64,000 nucleotides of DNA from Pseudomonas paraeruginosa PA7 (GTDB lineage Bacteria > Pseudomonadota > Gammaproteobacteria > Pseudomonadales > Pseudomonadaceae), in NCBI RefSeq assembly GCF_000017205.1, contig NC_009656.1:5758501-5822500 (forward strand), written 5' to 3'. Position 1 is the first letter of the stretch, and every line of letters begins with the position of its first letter. Positions 17,083-24,473 of the stretch are shown one piece after another. The notes under the pieces are model-generated. The model did not search any database. It was not told where the DNA came from and saw only the letters and a list, made by a program, of their open reading frames with translations. The translations under genes and the position numbers were made by a program.

Positions 17083-18171
17083 TCAGCCGCGTCCGGCCGC
17101 GAGCGACTCGCGCGGTGGCAACCGATATACCCAGATGCGCCGCAAGACAGTGAGGAATTGCCGTCCCAGGCGTCCGCTGTTGTAGGTCTGCCCGTAGCGC
17201 CGGGCGATTTCGCGGACCTCGCGGGACAGCGCGGCGTAGCGACGCGCCGGCAGGTCCGGGTAGAGGTGGTGCTCGATCTGGTGGCTGAGGTTGCCGGTCA
17301 GGATGTGGAACAGCGGCCCGCCCTCCAGGTTGCTGGAGCCGCGCAGCTGGCGCAGGTACCAGTGGCCACGGGTCTCTCCCTCCAGCACCGAGGGCGGGAA
17401 GACCACCGCCTTCTCGGTGAAGTGGCCGCAGAAGATCACCGTGAAGGTCCACAGGTTGCGCAGCACGTTGGCCAGCAGGTTGCCGACGAACACCGCGCCG
17501 AAGCCGCCGGCGAACAGGCCGAGAAGCGGGAACAGCAGGTAGTCCCTGGTCCACTGGCGACCCAGCTTGGCACGCAGGCGGCGTAGCAGCGGCAAGAGTT
17601 CGGCCTTGTCCAGGCGCCCCTTGGCGTACTGGTCCAGGCGCAGATGCTGGATCGCCACCGCGTACTGGAACAGCAGCGCCTGCAACGTCACCCACAGCGG
17701 TTGCCAGCGGTAGAACGGCTTCCAGCGCTGTTCCGGGAACAGCCGCACGATCCCGTAGCCGACGTCGTCGTCCTTGCCCAGCACGTTGGTGTAGGTGTGG
17801 TGGATATGGTTGTGGGTGTGCCGCCAGAAGTCGGACGGCCCGGCGATGTCCCACTCGTAGGCGCGGCCGGCGAATTCCGGATCGTTCATCCAGTCGTACT
17901 GGCCGTGCATGACGTTGTGGCCCAGCTCCATGTTCTCGAGGATCTTGCCCAGGCCGAGGAGCAGGCTGCCGAGCAGCCAGGTCGGCGGCAGCCAGCCGAA
18001 CATCAGCAGCGCCCTGCCGCTCCAGCAGCAGAAGCGCACCGCCGCACGGACCCGGCGGATGTAGCGCGCGTCGTCCGCGCCGAGATCGGCCAGGGTACGC
18101 TGGCGCAGGGCGTCGAGTTCGGCGCCGAAGGCCGCCAGTTGTTCCGGGGTCAGTTCGCGGTCGTCGCGCAT
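17083..18171 (-). CDS. desB: Acyl-CoA delta-9 desaturase DesB
   Basis: A 362-residue membrane fatty acid desaturase. All three histidine boxes are present: HNVMH (85-89), HNHIHH (120-125) and HQIEHH (297-302). Hydrophobic segments lie between them. In P. aeruginosa DesB introduces a double bond into exogenous saturated acyl chains (acyl-CoA) aerobically. The gene lies 20 bases after desC, the electron donor, in one operon controlled by DesT. The ATG at 18171 has a weak ribosome site, fitting translational coupling to desC. Confidence 0.95.
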   Translation of the reverse strand: MRDDRELTPEQLAAFGAELDALRQRTLADLGADDARYIRRVRAAVRFCCWSGRALLMFGWLPPTWLLGSLLLGLGKILENMELGHNVMHGQYDWMNDPEFAGRAYEWDIAGPSDFWRHTHNHIHHTYTNVLGKDDDVGYGIVRLFPEQRWKPFYRWQPLWVTLQALLFQYAVAIQHLRLDQYAKGRLDKAELLPLLRRLRAKLGRQWTRDYLLFPLLGLFAGGFGAVFVGNLLANVLRNLWTFTVIFCGHFTEKAVVFPPSVLEGETRGHWYLRQLRGSSNLEGGPLFHILTGNLSHQIEHHLYPDLPARRYAALSREVREIARRYGQTYNSGRLGRQFLTVLRRIWVYRLPPRESLAAGRG

Positions 18172-18191
18172 CGCAGGGCTCGCAGGTCGGT

Positions 18192-19292
18192 TCACAGGTC
18201 CAGCGCCAGGTCGCCGTGGGCGGCGCTGACGCAGAGGCGGATAGGCTGGCCGGGCTCGCTGCACAGCGCGCCGCTGCGCAGGTCACGCACGCAGCCGCTG
18301 AGCAGGACGCAGGTGCAACTGGCACAGATGCCCTGGCGGCAACCGTGGGCCGGGCGCAGGCCGTGGGCCTCGGCCTGTTCCAGCAGGCTGGCGGCGCTAT
18401 CGCCGGAGACTTCCCGCTGCGACCGGGCGAAGCGCAGGCGCACTTCGCGCGGCGCCTCCCCGCTGCGCCAGCGCGGGACGCTGAAGGATTCCGTCTGCAA
18501 GCCGGCGAAGCGTGCCCCCAGTTGCTCGCCCACCGCCTCGACGAAGTCTGCCGGCCCGCAGGCCAGGGCCTGGCTGCGCGCCAGGTCGGCCGGCCAGCCC
18601 TCAAGATGGTCGGCCTGGAAATGTCCCGCGAGGCAGCCGGCGGCCGGCGAACCGCGGGTCAGGCTCCAGCGCAACTCCAGGTTCGGGTGACGCGCCGCCA
18701 GCGCCTCCAGCTCGCCGAGCCAGGCGCGCTGGCCGGGATGACGGACGTAGTGCAGCCACAGCACGGGACCGCGATAGCCGTTCTCCAGCGCCTCGCGGAG
18801 CAGGCCGAGCAGGGGCGTCAGGCCGCTGCCAGCGGCCAGCAGGCAGACCGCCTCGGCCTGCATCGGCCAATGCAGATCGCCTTGCGCGGGCTGCAACTCG
18901 ACACGCTGGCCGACTTCCAGGTGCTCGCACAACCAGGGCGAGAGCGCCCCGTCCGGGTGACGCCTGACGGCGATTTCCAGGCGCTCGCCGACCACCCGGG
19001 TCAGGCTGTAGCTGCGCCCGACCCGCACCCCGTCGCGCTCCGCCAGCAGCTGGATGTGCTGGCCCGGCCGCGCCGGCGGCCAGCCGGGGGCGGTACGCAG
19101 GGTCAGGGCGAGCATGTCGTCGGCCACCCAGTAGCGCGCCTCGACCCGCGCATAGTGGCGGTTCAGCGACGCCAGCGGATGGGCGTGACGCAGCAGGCCG
19201 TCGACATCGGCCTCGCGCAGCCAGCCATGGGCGGCGAGACGGCGCAGGGGGGCGAGCAAGGGGGTCAGGAGAGCGAGGGGAAGCAAGGCCAT
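18192..19292 (-). CDS. desC: Ferredoxin-type NADPH oxidoreductase, electron donor to DesB
   Basis: A 366-residue flavoprotein reductase with an FAD motif RSYSLT (93-98), an NAD(P)-binding region starting LLAAGSGLTPLLGLLREAL, and a C-terminal plant-type 2Fe-2S domain with ligands C318, C323, C326 and C354. It should pass electrons from NAD(P)H through FAD and the iron-sulfur cluster to the di-iron centre of DesB, encoded directly downstream. It is divergent from desT, with two operators in the gap. The start at 19292 has little ribosome-site signal. Confidence 0.93.
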   Translation of the reverse strand: MALLPLALLTPLLAPLRRLAAHGWLREADVDGLLRHAHPLASLNRHYARVEARYWVADDMLALTLRTAPGWPPARPGQHIQLLAERDGVRVGRSYSLTRVVGERLEIAVRRHPDGALSPWLCEHLEVGQRVELQPAQGDLHWPMQAEAVCLLAAGSGLTPLLGLLREALENGYRGPVLWLHYVRHPGQRAWLGELEALAARHPNLELRWSLTRGSPAAGCLAGHFQADHLEGWPADLARSQALACGPADFVEAVGEQLGARFAGLQTESFSVPRWRSGEAPREVRLRFARSQREVSGDSAASLLEQAEAHGLRPAHGCRQGICASCTCVLLSGCVRDLRSGALCSEPGQPIRLCVSAAHGDLALDL

Positions 19293-19305
19293 CGAGAATA
19301 TTTCA

Positions 19306-19321
19306 GTGAACGATCGTTCAC
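19306..19321. promoter_or_regulatory. Probable DesT operator 1 (perfect palindrome)
   Basis: A perfect 16-base palindrome, GTGAACGATCGTTCAC, lies 14 bases before the desC start. It shares the core GTGAACG with operator 2 and would cover the transcription start or leader of desCB. Confidence 0.75.
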
Positions 19322-19347
19322 AAAACTTTGCCCGTTCCGCGCAATCG

Positions 19348-19365
19348 AGTCAACAAGCGTTCACT
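19348..19365. promoter_or_regulatory. Probable DesT operator 2
   Basis: The sequence AGTCAACAAGCGTTCACT matches my memory of the DesT operator used in structural work. Read on the minus strand it contains TTGACT, which could be the -35 of desCB with CAAAGT 17 bases downstream as a weak -10. DesT binding here would block the promoter; DesT activity depends on the saturated/unsaturated acyl-CoA ratio. Confidence 0.8.
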
Positions 19366-19450
19366 GATGTATCCTTCGACCGCTGCCGTCCCCGGTTCGA
19401 CCGGGTCGCAGAGCTTTTGCTACAGTCGCCGGTCCGCCAAAGGAAGCCGT

Positions 19451-20080
19451 ATGTCCTCACCCCGCGCCGAACAGAAACAGCAGACCCGCCACGCGCTGAT
19501 GAGCGCCGCGCGCCACCTTATGGAAAGCGGGCGCGGTTTCGGCAGCCTCAGCCTGCGCGAAGTGACGCGCGCCGCCGGGATCGTCCCGGCCGGCTTCTAC
19601 CGGCACTTCAGCGACATGGACCAGCTCGGCCTGGCGCTGGTCGCCGAGGTCGACGAGACCTTCCGCGCCACCCTGCGCGCGGTGCGCCACAACGAGTTCG
19701 AACTGGGCGGGCTGATCGACGCTTCGGTGCGTATCTTCCTCGACGCGGTCGGCGCCAACCGTTCCCAGTTCCTCTTCCTCGCCCGCGAGCAGTACGGCGG
19801 CTCGCTGCCGATCCGCCAGGCCATCGCCAGCCTGCGCCAGCGCATCACCGACGACCTGGCCGCCGACCTGGCGCTGCTGAACAAGATGCCGCACCTCGAC
19901 GGCGCGGCCCTCGACGTGTTCGCCGACCTGGTGGTGAAGACCGTCTTCGCCACCCTTCCGGAGCTGATCGACCCACCCGCCGCCGATCTGCCGCCGCACC
20001 TGATGCCGGCCGCGAAGATCACCCACCAGCTGCGTTTCATCATGATCGGCGGCAAGCACTGGCACGGTCTACCCGGCTGA
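19451..20080 (+). CDS. desT: TetR-family repressor DesT
   Basis: A 209-residue TetR-family repressor. The helix-turn-helix covers about residues 30-52 ([19 protein letters not shown]), with a helical ligand domain after it. In P. aeruginosa DesT binds acyl-CoAs: unsaturated chains strengthen and saturated chains release operator binding, so desCB is induced when saturated chains accumulate. The ATG at 19451 follows AAAGGA. It is divergent from desCB, with both operators in the 158-base gap, so it may also regulate itself. Confidence 0.95.
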   Translation: MSSPRAEQKQQTRHALMSAARHLMESGRGFGSLSLREVTRAAGIVPAGFYRHFSDMDQLGLALVAEVDETFRATLRAVRHNEFELGGLIDASVRIFLDAVGANRSQFLFLAREQYGGSLPIRQAIASLRQRITDDLAADLALLNKMPHLDGAALDVFADLVVKTVFATLPELIDPPAADLPPHLMPAAKITHQLRFIMIGGKHWHGLPG

Positions 20081-20169
20081 CCCCGCACCTCCCCAGCGGA
20101 CCTCCGGCTCGGCGTTTGTCCGCGGACTAGACGCGCGCGCACCTTTCCGGTGCGGCAAAAAAGTCGTTG

Positions 20170-20186
20170 CGCACCAACCTGGCGCG
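20170..20186. promoter_or_regulatory. NtrC-like binding site upstream of ureE
   Basis: CGCACCAACCTGGCGCG fits the NtrC consensus TGCACC-N5-GGTGCA with mismatches only at the edges and one inside. It lies about 85 bases upstream of the sigma-54 element at 20249, the usual enhancer range. Confidence 0.6.
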
Positions 20187-20248
20187 CTGCAATATTTTGT
20201 TACATCCCTATGGCCCCGTTTTCCCGGTACAGGCGTCCCGCATCGACC

Positions 20249-20264
20249 TGGCAAGGCCCTTGCT
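20249..20264 (+). promoter_or_regulatory. Sigma-54 promoter of ureEFG
   Basis: TGGCAAG-GCCC-TTGCT matches the -24/-12 consensus TGGCACG-N4-TTGCW with one change (C to A). The predicted start of transcription near 20275 gives a leader of about 35 bases before ureE. Confidence 0.65.
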
Positions 20265-20309
20265 GGTGCTTGTTGTGATCCCTTTCCTGTCGCATTGCGG
20301 AAACTGCCC

Positions 20310-20813
20310 ATGCTGGTCATCCACCAACGCCTGCCCGCCCGCTCGCCCCGCTGGGACGAAGAACTCCACCTGACCTACGAGGCGCGCAGCAAGAGCCGCC
20401 TGCGCTGCTTCGCGGCGAGCGGCGAGGAGGTCGGCCTGTTCCTCGAGCGCGGCCTGCCGCCGCTGGCCGACGGCGATTGCCTGGAAGCCCGCGACGGCCG
20501 CGTGGTGCGCGTGTTCGCCCGGGCCGAGGAACTGCTTCACGTGACCTGCGCCAGCCCGCTGGAGCTGACCCGCGCCGCCTATCACCTGGGCAACCGCCAC
20601 GTCGCGCTGCAGGTCGGCGAGGGCTGGCTGCGCCTGCTCGACGACTACGTGCTCAAGGCCATGCTCGAACAGCTCGGCGCCTCGGTGAACGCCATTCAGG
20701 CACCGTTCCAGCCGGAGCATGGCGCCTACGGCGGCGGCCATCATCATTCGCACCACGGCGAGGCGGAATTCAACTACGCCCCGCGCCTGCACCAGTTCGG
20801 CGTGCGCCGGTGA
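20310..20813 (+). CDS. ureE: Urease accessory protein UreE (nickel chaperone)
   Basis: A 167-residue UreE. The N-terminal peptide-binding domain is followed by the metal-binding domain with [14 protein letters not shown], which carries the conserved metal histidine, and a histidine-rich tail [11 protein letters not shown] near 141-151 that stores extra nickel. UreE delivers Ni to the UreG/UreF/UreD complex during urease activation. The ATG at 20310 gives the typical length; an in-frame TTG 15 bases upstream is less likely. Its TGA overlaps the ureF GTG. Confidence 0.95.
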   Translation: MLVIHQRLPARSPRWDEELHLTYEARSKSRLRCFAASGEEVGLFLERGLPPLADGDCLEARDGRVVRVFARAEELLHVTCASPLELTRAAYHLGNRHVALQVGEGWLRLLDDYVLKAMLEQLGASVNAIQAPFQPEHGAYGGGHHHSHHGEAEFNYAPRLHQFGVRR

Positions 20814-21481
20814 ACAGCATCTGGGCGCGCCTGCGCCTGGCCAGCTCGCAGTTGCCGATCGGCGGCTACAGCTATTCCCAGGGCCTGGAGGCGGCCCTCG
20901 ACAATGGCTGGGTGCGCGACGCCGAGAGCGCGCGGACCTGGCTGGTCGACCAGTTGCAACTGAACCTGGCGCGCTTCGAGGCACCGCTGCTGGCCGGCCT
21001 CCTGCGTGCCGCGCTGGCCGGTGACTGGGCCGCCTGCGATGCGGCCAGCGAACGCCATCGGGCCAGCCGCGAGACCCGCGAGCTGGCCCAGGAAAGCCGG
21101 CAGATGGGCTTTTCCCTGCAACAGTTGCTGGAAGCCCTGCCCGAACTCGACGACGCCGGCCGCGCCTGGCTGGCGCGCCAGGATCCACCCAATCTCGCCG
21201 CCGCCTGGGCGATGGCCGCGCGCGCCTGGCGCCTGGACGCCGAGGAGGCGCTCAGCGCCTGGTTCTGGAACTGGCTGGAGAACCAATTGGCGGTGCTGAT
21301 GAAAACCCTGCCGCTCGGCCAGCTGGCCGCGCAGAAACTTGCTTCCAGCCTGCTGCCGGACCTCGACCGCGCCTGCGCCGAGGCCCTGCGGCGGCCTGCC
21401 GTCGAGGGCAGCGCCGCGTTCGGCCTGGCGCTGGCCAGCATGACCCACGAAACCCAGTACAGCCGTCTGTTCCGTTCCTAG
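20810..21481 (+). CDS. ureF: Urease accessory protein UreF
   Basis: A 223-residue all-helical UreF. The family signature [16 protein letters not shown] is at the N-terminus, and the conserved C-terminal motif [13 protein letters not shown] ends the protein. UreF bridges UreD and the GTPase UreG and gates GTP hydrolysis during nickel insertion. The start is a GTG at 20810 overlapping the ureE stop (GTGA), which indicates translational coupling. Confidence 0.95.
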   Translation: MNSIWARLRLASSQLPIGGYSYSQGLEAALDNGWVRDAESARTWLVDQLQLNLARFEAPLLAGLLRAALAGDWAACDAASERHRASRETRELAQESRQMGFSLQQLLEALPELDDAGRAWLARQDPPNLAAAWAMAARAWRLDAEEALSAWFWNWLENQLAVLMKTLPLGQLAAQKLASSLLPDLDRACAEALRRPAVEGSAAFGLALASMTHETQYSRLFRS

Positions 21482-21491
21482 GAGAAACCCC

Positions 21492-22106
21492 ATGACATCC
21501 CAACCCCTGCGTGTCGGCATCGGCGGTCCGGTGGGCTCCGGCAAGACCGCCCTGACCCTGGCCCTGTGCCGCGAACTGCGCGAGCGCTACAACCTCGCGG
21601 TGGTCACCAACGACATCTACACCCAGGAGGACGCGCAGTTCCTGGTGCGCAACGAGGCCCTCGCCCCCGAGCGGATCATCGGCGTGGAGACCGGCGGCTG
21701 CCCGCACACGGCGATCCGCGAGGACGCCTCGATCAACCTGGAGGCGGTGGACCAGCTCAACCGGCGCTTCCCCGGCCTGGAGCTGATCCTGGTGGAGTCC
21801 GGCGGCGACAACCTGTCGGCCACCTTCAGCCCCGAACTGTCCGACCTGACCCTCTACGTGATCGACGTTTCCGCCGGCGACAAGATCCCGCGCAAAGGCG
21901 GCCCCGGTATCTGCAAGTCGGACCTGCTGGTGATCAACAAGATCGACCTGGCGCCCCTGGTCGGCGCCTCCCTCGAGGTGATGGACGAGGACGCCCGGCG
22001 CATGCGCGGCGACAAGCCGTTCGTGTTCAGCAACCAGAAGACCGGCCAGGGCCTGGCCGAAATCATCGCCTTCATCGAGCGCCAGGGCCTGCTGACCGCC
22101 GCCTGA
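21492..22106 (+). CDS. ureG: Urease accessory GTPase UreG
   Basis: A 204-residue SIMIBI-class GTPase. The P-loop is GPVGSGKT (12-19), the metal-site CPH motif lies in [15 protein letters not shown], and the base-recognition motif is NKIDL. It hydrolyses GTP to drive nickel transfer into apo-urease. The ATG at 21492 follows TAGGAG, ten bases after ureF. It is the third gene of the ureEFG operon. Confidence 0.96.
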   Translation: MTSQPLRVGIGGPVGSGKTALTLALCRELRERYNLAVVTNDIYTQEDAQFLVRNEALAPERIIGVETGGCPHTAIREDASINLEAVDQLNRRFPGLELILVESGGDNLSATFSPELSDLTLYVIDVSAGDKIPRKGGPGICKSDLLVINKIDLAPLVGASLEVMDEDARRMRGDKPFVFSNQKTGQGLAEIIAFIERQGLLTAA

Positions 22107-22135
22107 CGCCGCCTCGCCACGACAAGGAACCGCCC

Positions 22136-22708
22136 ATGAAACTGCCCAAGCTGCTCGCCACCCTCGCCCTGCTCGCCGCGCCAGCGCTGGCCTTCGCCCA
22201 CCCTGGCCACGGCGAACACGGCCTGGTCGCCGGCCTCGCCCATCCGCTCACCGGCCTCGACCACCTGCTGGCGATGTTCGCCGTCGGCCTCTGGGCCGCC
22301 CAGCAACAGGGGGCCGCGCGCCTCGCCCTGCCCTGCACTTTCGTCGGCACCATGCTGGTCGGCGGCCTGCTCGGCTTCGAGGGCCTGCAACTGCCGTTCA
22401 TGGAAACCGGCATCGCCGCCTCGGTGCTCGCCCTCGGCCTCTGCGTGGCGCTCGCCGTGCGCCCGCCGCTGCCGCTGGCAATGGCCGCCACCGCGCTGTT
22501 CGCCCTGGCCCACGGGGTCGCCCACGGCCTGGAGCTGCCGGACCTTTCCAGCCCCTGGCTGTACGCGCTCGGTTTCGTCGCCGCCACCGCCGCGCTGCAC
22601 GCCGCCGGCTACGCGCTGGTGCGTCTGCTGCCGCAGGCGGCGGCGCCGCTGGTGCGTCTCGCCGGGCTGGCCTCGGCCGGCGCCGGGGTCTGGTTGCTGG
22701 CCGGCTGA
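22136..22708 (+). CDS. HupE/UreJ-family nickel (or metal) permease
   Basis: A 190-residue membrane protein of the HupE/UreJ family with a cleavable N-terminal segment (MKLPKLLATLALLAAPALAFA), then about six helices. Histidine-rich motifs HPGHGEHG, HPLTGLDHLLAM and ALAHGVAHGLE match the family and are likely metal sites. Position 29 bases after ureG suggests that it supplies nickel to urease. The ATG at 22136 follows AAGGAAC. Confidence 0.9.
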   Translation: MKLPKLLATLALLAAPALAFAHPGHGEHGLVAGLAHPLTGLDHLLAMFAVGLWAAQQQGAARLALPCTFVGTMLVGGLLGFEGLQLPFMETGIAASVLALGLCVALAVRPPLPLAMAATALFALAHGVAHGLELPDLSSPWLYALGFVAATAALHAAGYALVRLLPQAAAPLVRLAGLASAGAGVWLLAG

Positions 22709-22723
22709 ACCGGCGCTCCCGCC

Positions 22724-23746
22724 TCAGCGCCTGATCAGCACCCGTCGGCCTTGGTGCACGAGGCGCAGGCCATGGGTCTGCGCCAGCATCGCCAGGGCCA
22801 GCGGCAGGTCGTCGACGGGAAAGGTGCCGGAGACCCGAAGCGGGCCCAGCGACGGCTCGCACTCGATGCTCTCGCTCCCGTAGCGCATCAGTTCTCCCGC
22901 CCACTGCCGCAACGGCATCTCGTCGGCCACCAGCAGGCCCTGGCGCCAGGCCAGCGCCGCCTCGCCGGCGGACTCGACGGCGCCGATCCGCTGGCGATCG
23001 AAGCGCACCCGCTGACCGGCCTCGATCACCCGGCCATCCGCCGCGCTCGCTGCGTCCTCGGGACGTACCTGGACCGCGCCTTCGTACACCGCCAGCACTG
23101 TCTCCGTGCCCTCGCGCCGTACGCTGAAGGCAGTACCCAGCGCGCGCATCAGGCCCTGTTCGGTGCGCACCAGGAACGGCCGCGGCGGCTCGCGCCGGTC
23201 CGCCGCGGTGCGGAGGTAGATCTCCCCGCGATACAGGCGCAGCAGGCGCTGGCCAGCGTCGTAGCGCAGGTCCAGCGCGCTGTCGGTATTCATCTCGACC
23301 TGGCTGCCGTCCTCCAGCGTCAGGTGGCGCCGCTCGCCGACGGCGGTGAGGTGGTCGGCGCCGAAGCCGTCGCGCCAGAACTGGGCGCGCCAGCCCCACC
23401 AGGCCAGCGGCGCACCGCCGATGAACAGGGCCAGGCCGCGCAACACGGCGCGCCGGCCGCTCCCGCCCGGCCGCTCCAGGGTGCGCCGTGCCAGTGCCGG
23501 CGGCAGGCTGCCGATATTCGCCAGCAGCCGCTCGGCGCGCCGCCAGGCACGCTGATGCTCGGCACTGCGCAGGCGCCAGGACTCCAGCTCGGCCTGTTGC
23601 GCCGGGGCCAGCGGTCCCTCCTGCATCAGCAGCAGCCAGGAGGCCGCCTCCCCGAGCACCTGCGGGGCGATCGCCTCGGCGGCCGGCGGGCCGGCGAAGC
23701 CCGTTTCGTCGAGTCGCTGCGCGCGTGCGGCGGTGGCGTCAGTCAT
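22724..23746 (-). CDS. FecR-type transmembrane anti-sigma factor
   Basis: A 340-residue FecR-family regulator. The N-terminal cytoplasmic domain (PAEAIAPQVLGEAASWLLLMQ and an ESWRLRSAEHQRAWRRAE stretch) binds the sigma factor; a single membrane segment near residue 95-110 (LRGLALFIGGAPLAWWGW) is followed by the periplasmic FecR domain (LTLEDGSQVEMNTDSALD). It would relay ligand occupancy of the TonB receptor encoded on the other strand. It overlaps the sigma gene stop by eight bases. Confidence 0.92.
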   Translation of the reverse strand: MTDATAARAQRLDETGFAGPPAAEAIAPQVLGEAASWLLLMQEGPLAPAQQAELESWRLRSAEHQRAWRRAERLLANIGSLPPALARRTLERPGGSGRRAVLRGLALFIGGAPLAWWGWRAQFWRDGFGADHLTAVGERRHLTLEDGSQVEMNTDSALDLRYDAGQRLLRLYRGEIYLRTAADRREPPRPFLVRTEQGLMRALGTAFSVRREGTETVLAVYEGAVQVRPEDAASAADGRVIEAGQRVRFDRQRIGAVESAGEAALAWRQGLLVADEMPLRQWAGELMRYGSESIECEPSLGPLRVSGTFPVDDLPLALAMLAQTHGLRLVHQGRRVLIRR

Positions 23747-24275
23747 CGGGCATCAAGCTCAGGCAGGTCAGGAAGCCCTGGTGGATGTATTTCTTCACCG
23801 TCGGCAGCGCCACGTCCAGCGCCTCGGCGATGTCCTTCTGCCTCATGCCGTCCAGGGTCGCCATCAGGAATGCCTGTTTCACCCGCGGGCGCAGGGTGTC
23901 GAGCAGCGCGTCGATCTCGTGCAGGGTCTCGACGATCACGCTCTGCTGCTCCGGCGACGGCTGCAACGGCTCGGGCAGCGTGGCCAGGGCCTCGAGCCAG
24001 GCGAGTTCCAGCGACTGGCGGCGTCGCCAGCTGACCAGCACGCAGGTGGCGATGCGCGTCAGGTAGGCGCGTGGCTGGCGGATCGCCTCGCGCTGCGCGG
24101 CGTCGTGGCTGGCGAGGATGCGCAGGAAGGTGTCCTGGGCCAGGTCGTCCGCCACCTCGCGGCCCCAGGAACGTAGCCGGTAGGCCAGCCAGCCGCGCAG
24201 CCAGGCGTGGTTTTCGAGGTACAGCGTGGCGACGCTGCCGCGGTCAGCGGAAAGACAGGGGCTCGGTGCATTCAT
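23739..24275 (-). CDS. ECF sigma factor, iron-starvation (FecI) type
   Basis: A 178-residue group IV sigma factor with region 2 (ADDLAQDTFLRILAS) and region 4 (MRQKDIAEALDVALPTVKKYIHQGF). It is the FecI-like partner of the downstream FecR gene and the divergent TonB-dependent receptor. The ATG at 24275 gives a normal N-terminus but lacks a good ribosome site; an in-frame TTG at 24311 is the alternative. A Fur-box-like sequence lies upstream. Confidence 0.9.
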   Translation of the reverse strand: MNAPSPCLSADRGSVATLYLENHAWLRGWLAYRLRSWGREVADDLAQDTFLRILASHDAAQREAIRQPRAYLTRIATCVLVSWRRRQSLELAWLEALATLPEPLQPSPEQQSVIVETLHEIDALLDTLRPRVKQAFLMATLDGMRQKDIAEALDVALPTVKKYIHQGFLTCLSLMPDD

Positions 24276-24308
24276 CGATGAGGAGTCGGATCGGGCTGGG
24301 CTCAAGTG

Positions 24309-24331
24309 CAAATGAAAACTATTATCACTAA
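24309..24331. promoter_or_regulatory. Possible Fur box
   Basis: The AT-rich stretch around AAATGAAAACTATTATCACT resembles the Fur consensus (GATAATGATAATCATTATC) in its right half. It lies 34 bases before the sigma factor start, where iron-loaded Fur would repress it. It is the only such AT-rich element in this part of the window. Confidence 0.5.
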
Positions 24332-24391
24332 TTTGCCACGCACCACAATGCCAATCCCGCGAGGGGTTGGCGGATGCGAAAAGTTTCTCCG

Positions 24392-24415
24392 GGAATATCC
24401 CTTTTTCGATCTCGT
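24392..24415 (+). promoter_or_regulatory. Predicted ECF-sigma promoter of the TonB receptor gene
   Basis: GGAAT (24392-24396), a 16-base spacer and CGT (24413-24415) fit the iron-starvation ECF pattern ([TG]AAAT-N16-CGT type). It lies about 60 bases before the receptor start, in the correct direction. Confidence 0.6.
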
Positions 24416-24473
24416 GCGACAGAGGGGGTGAGAGCCCGCGAATGACGGGCAGCCATCCAGCGAGCGAAGAAGC

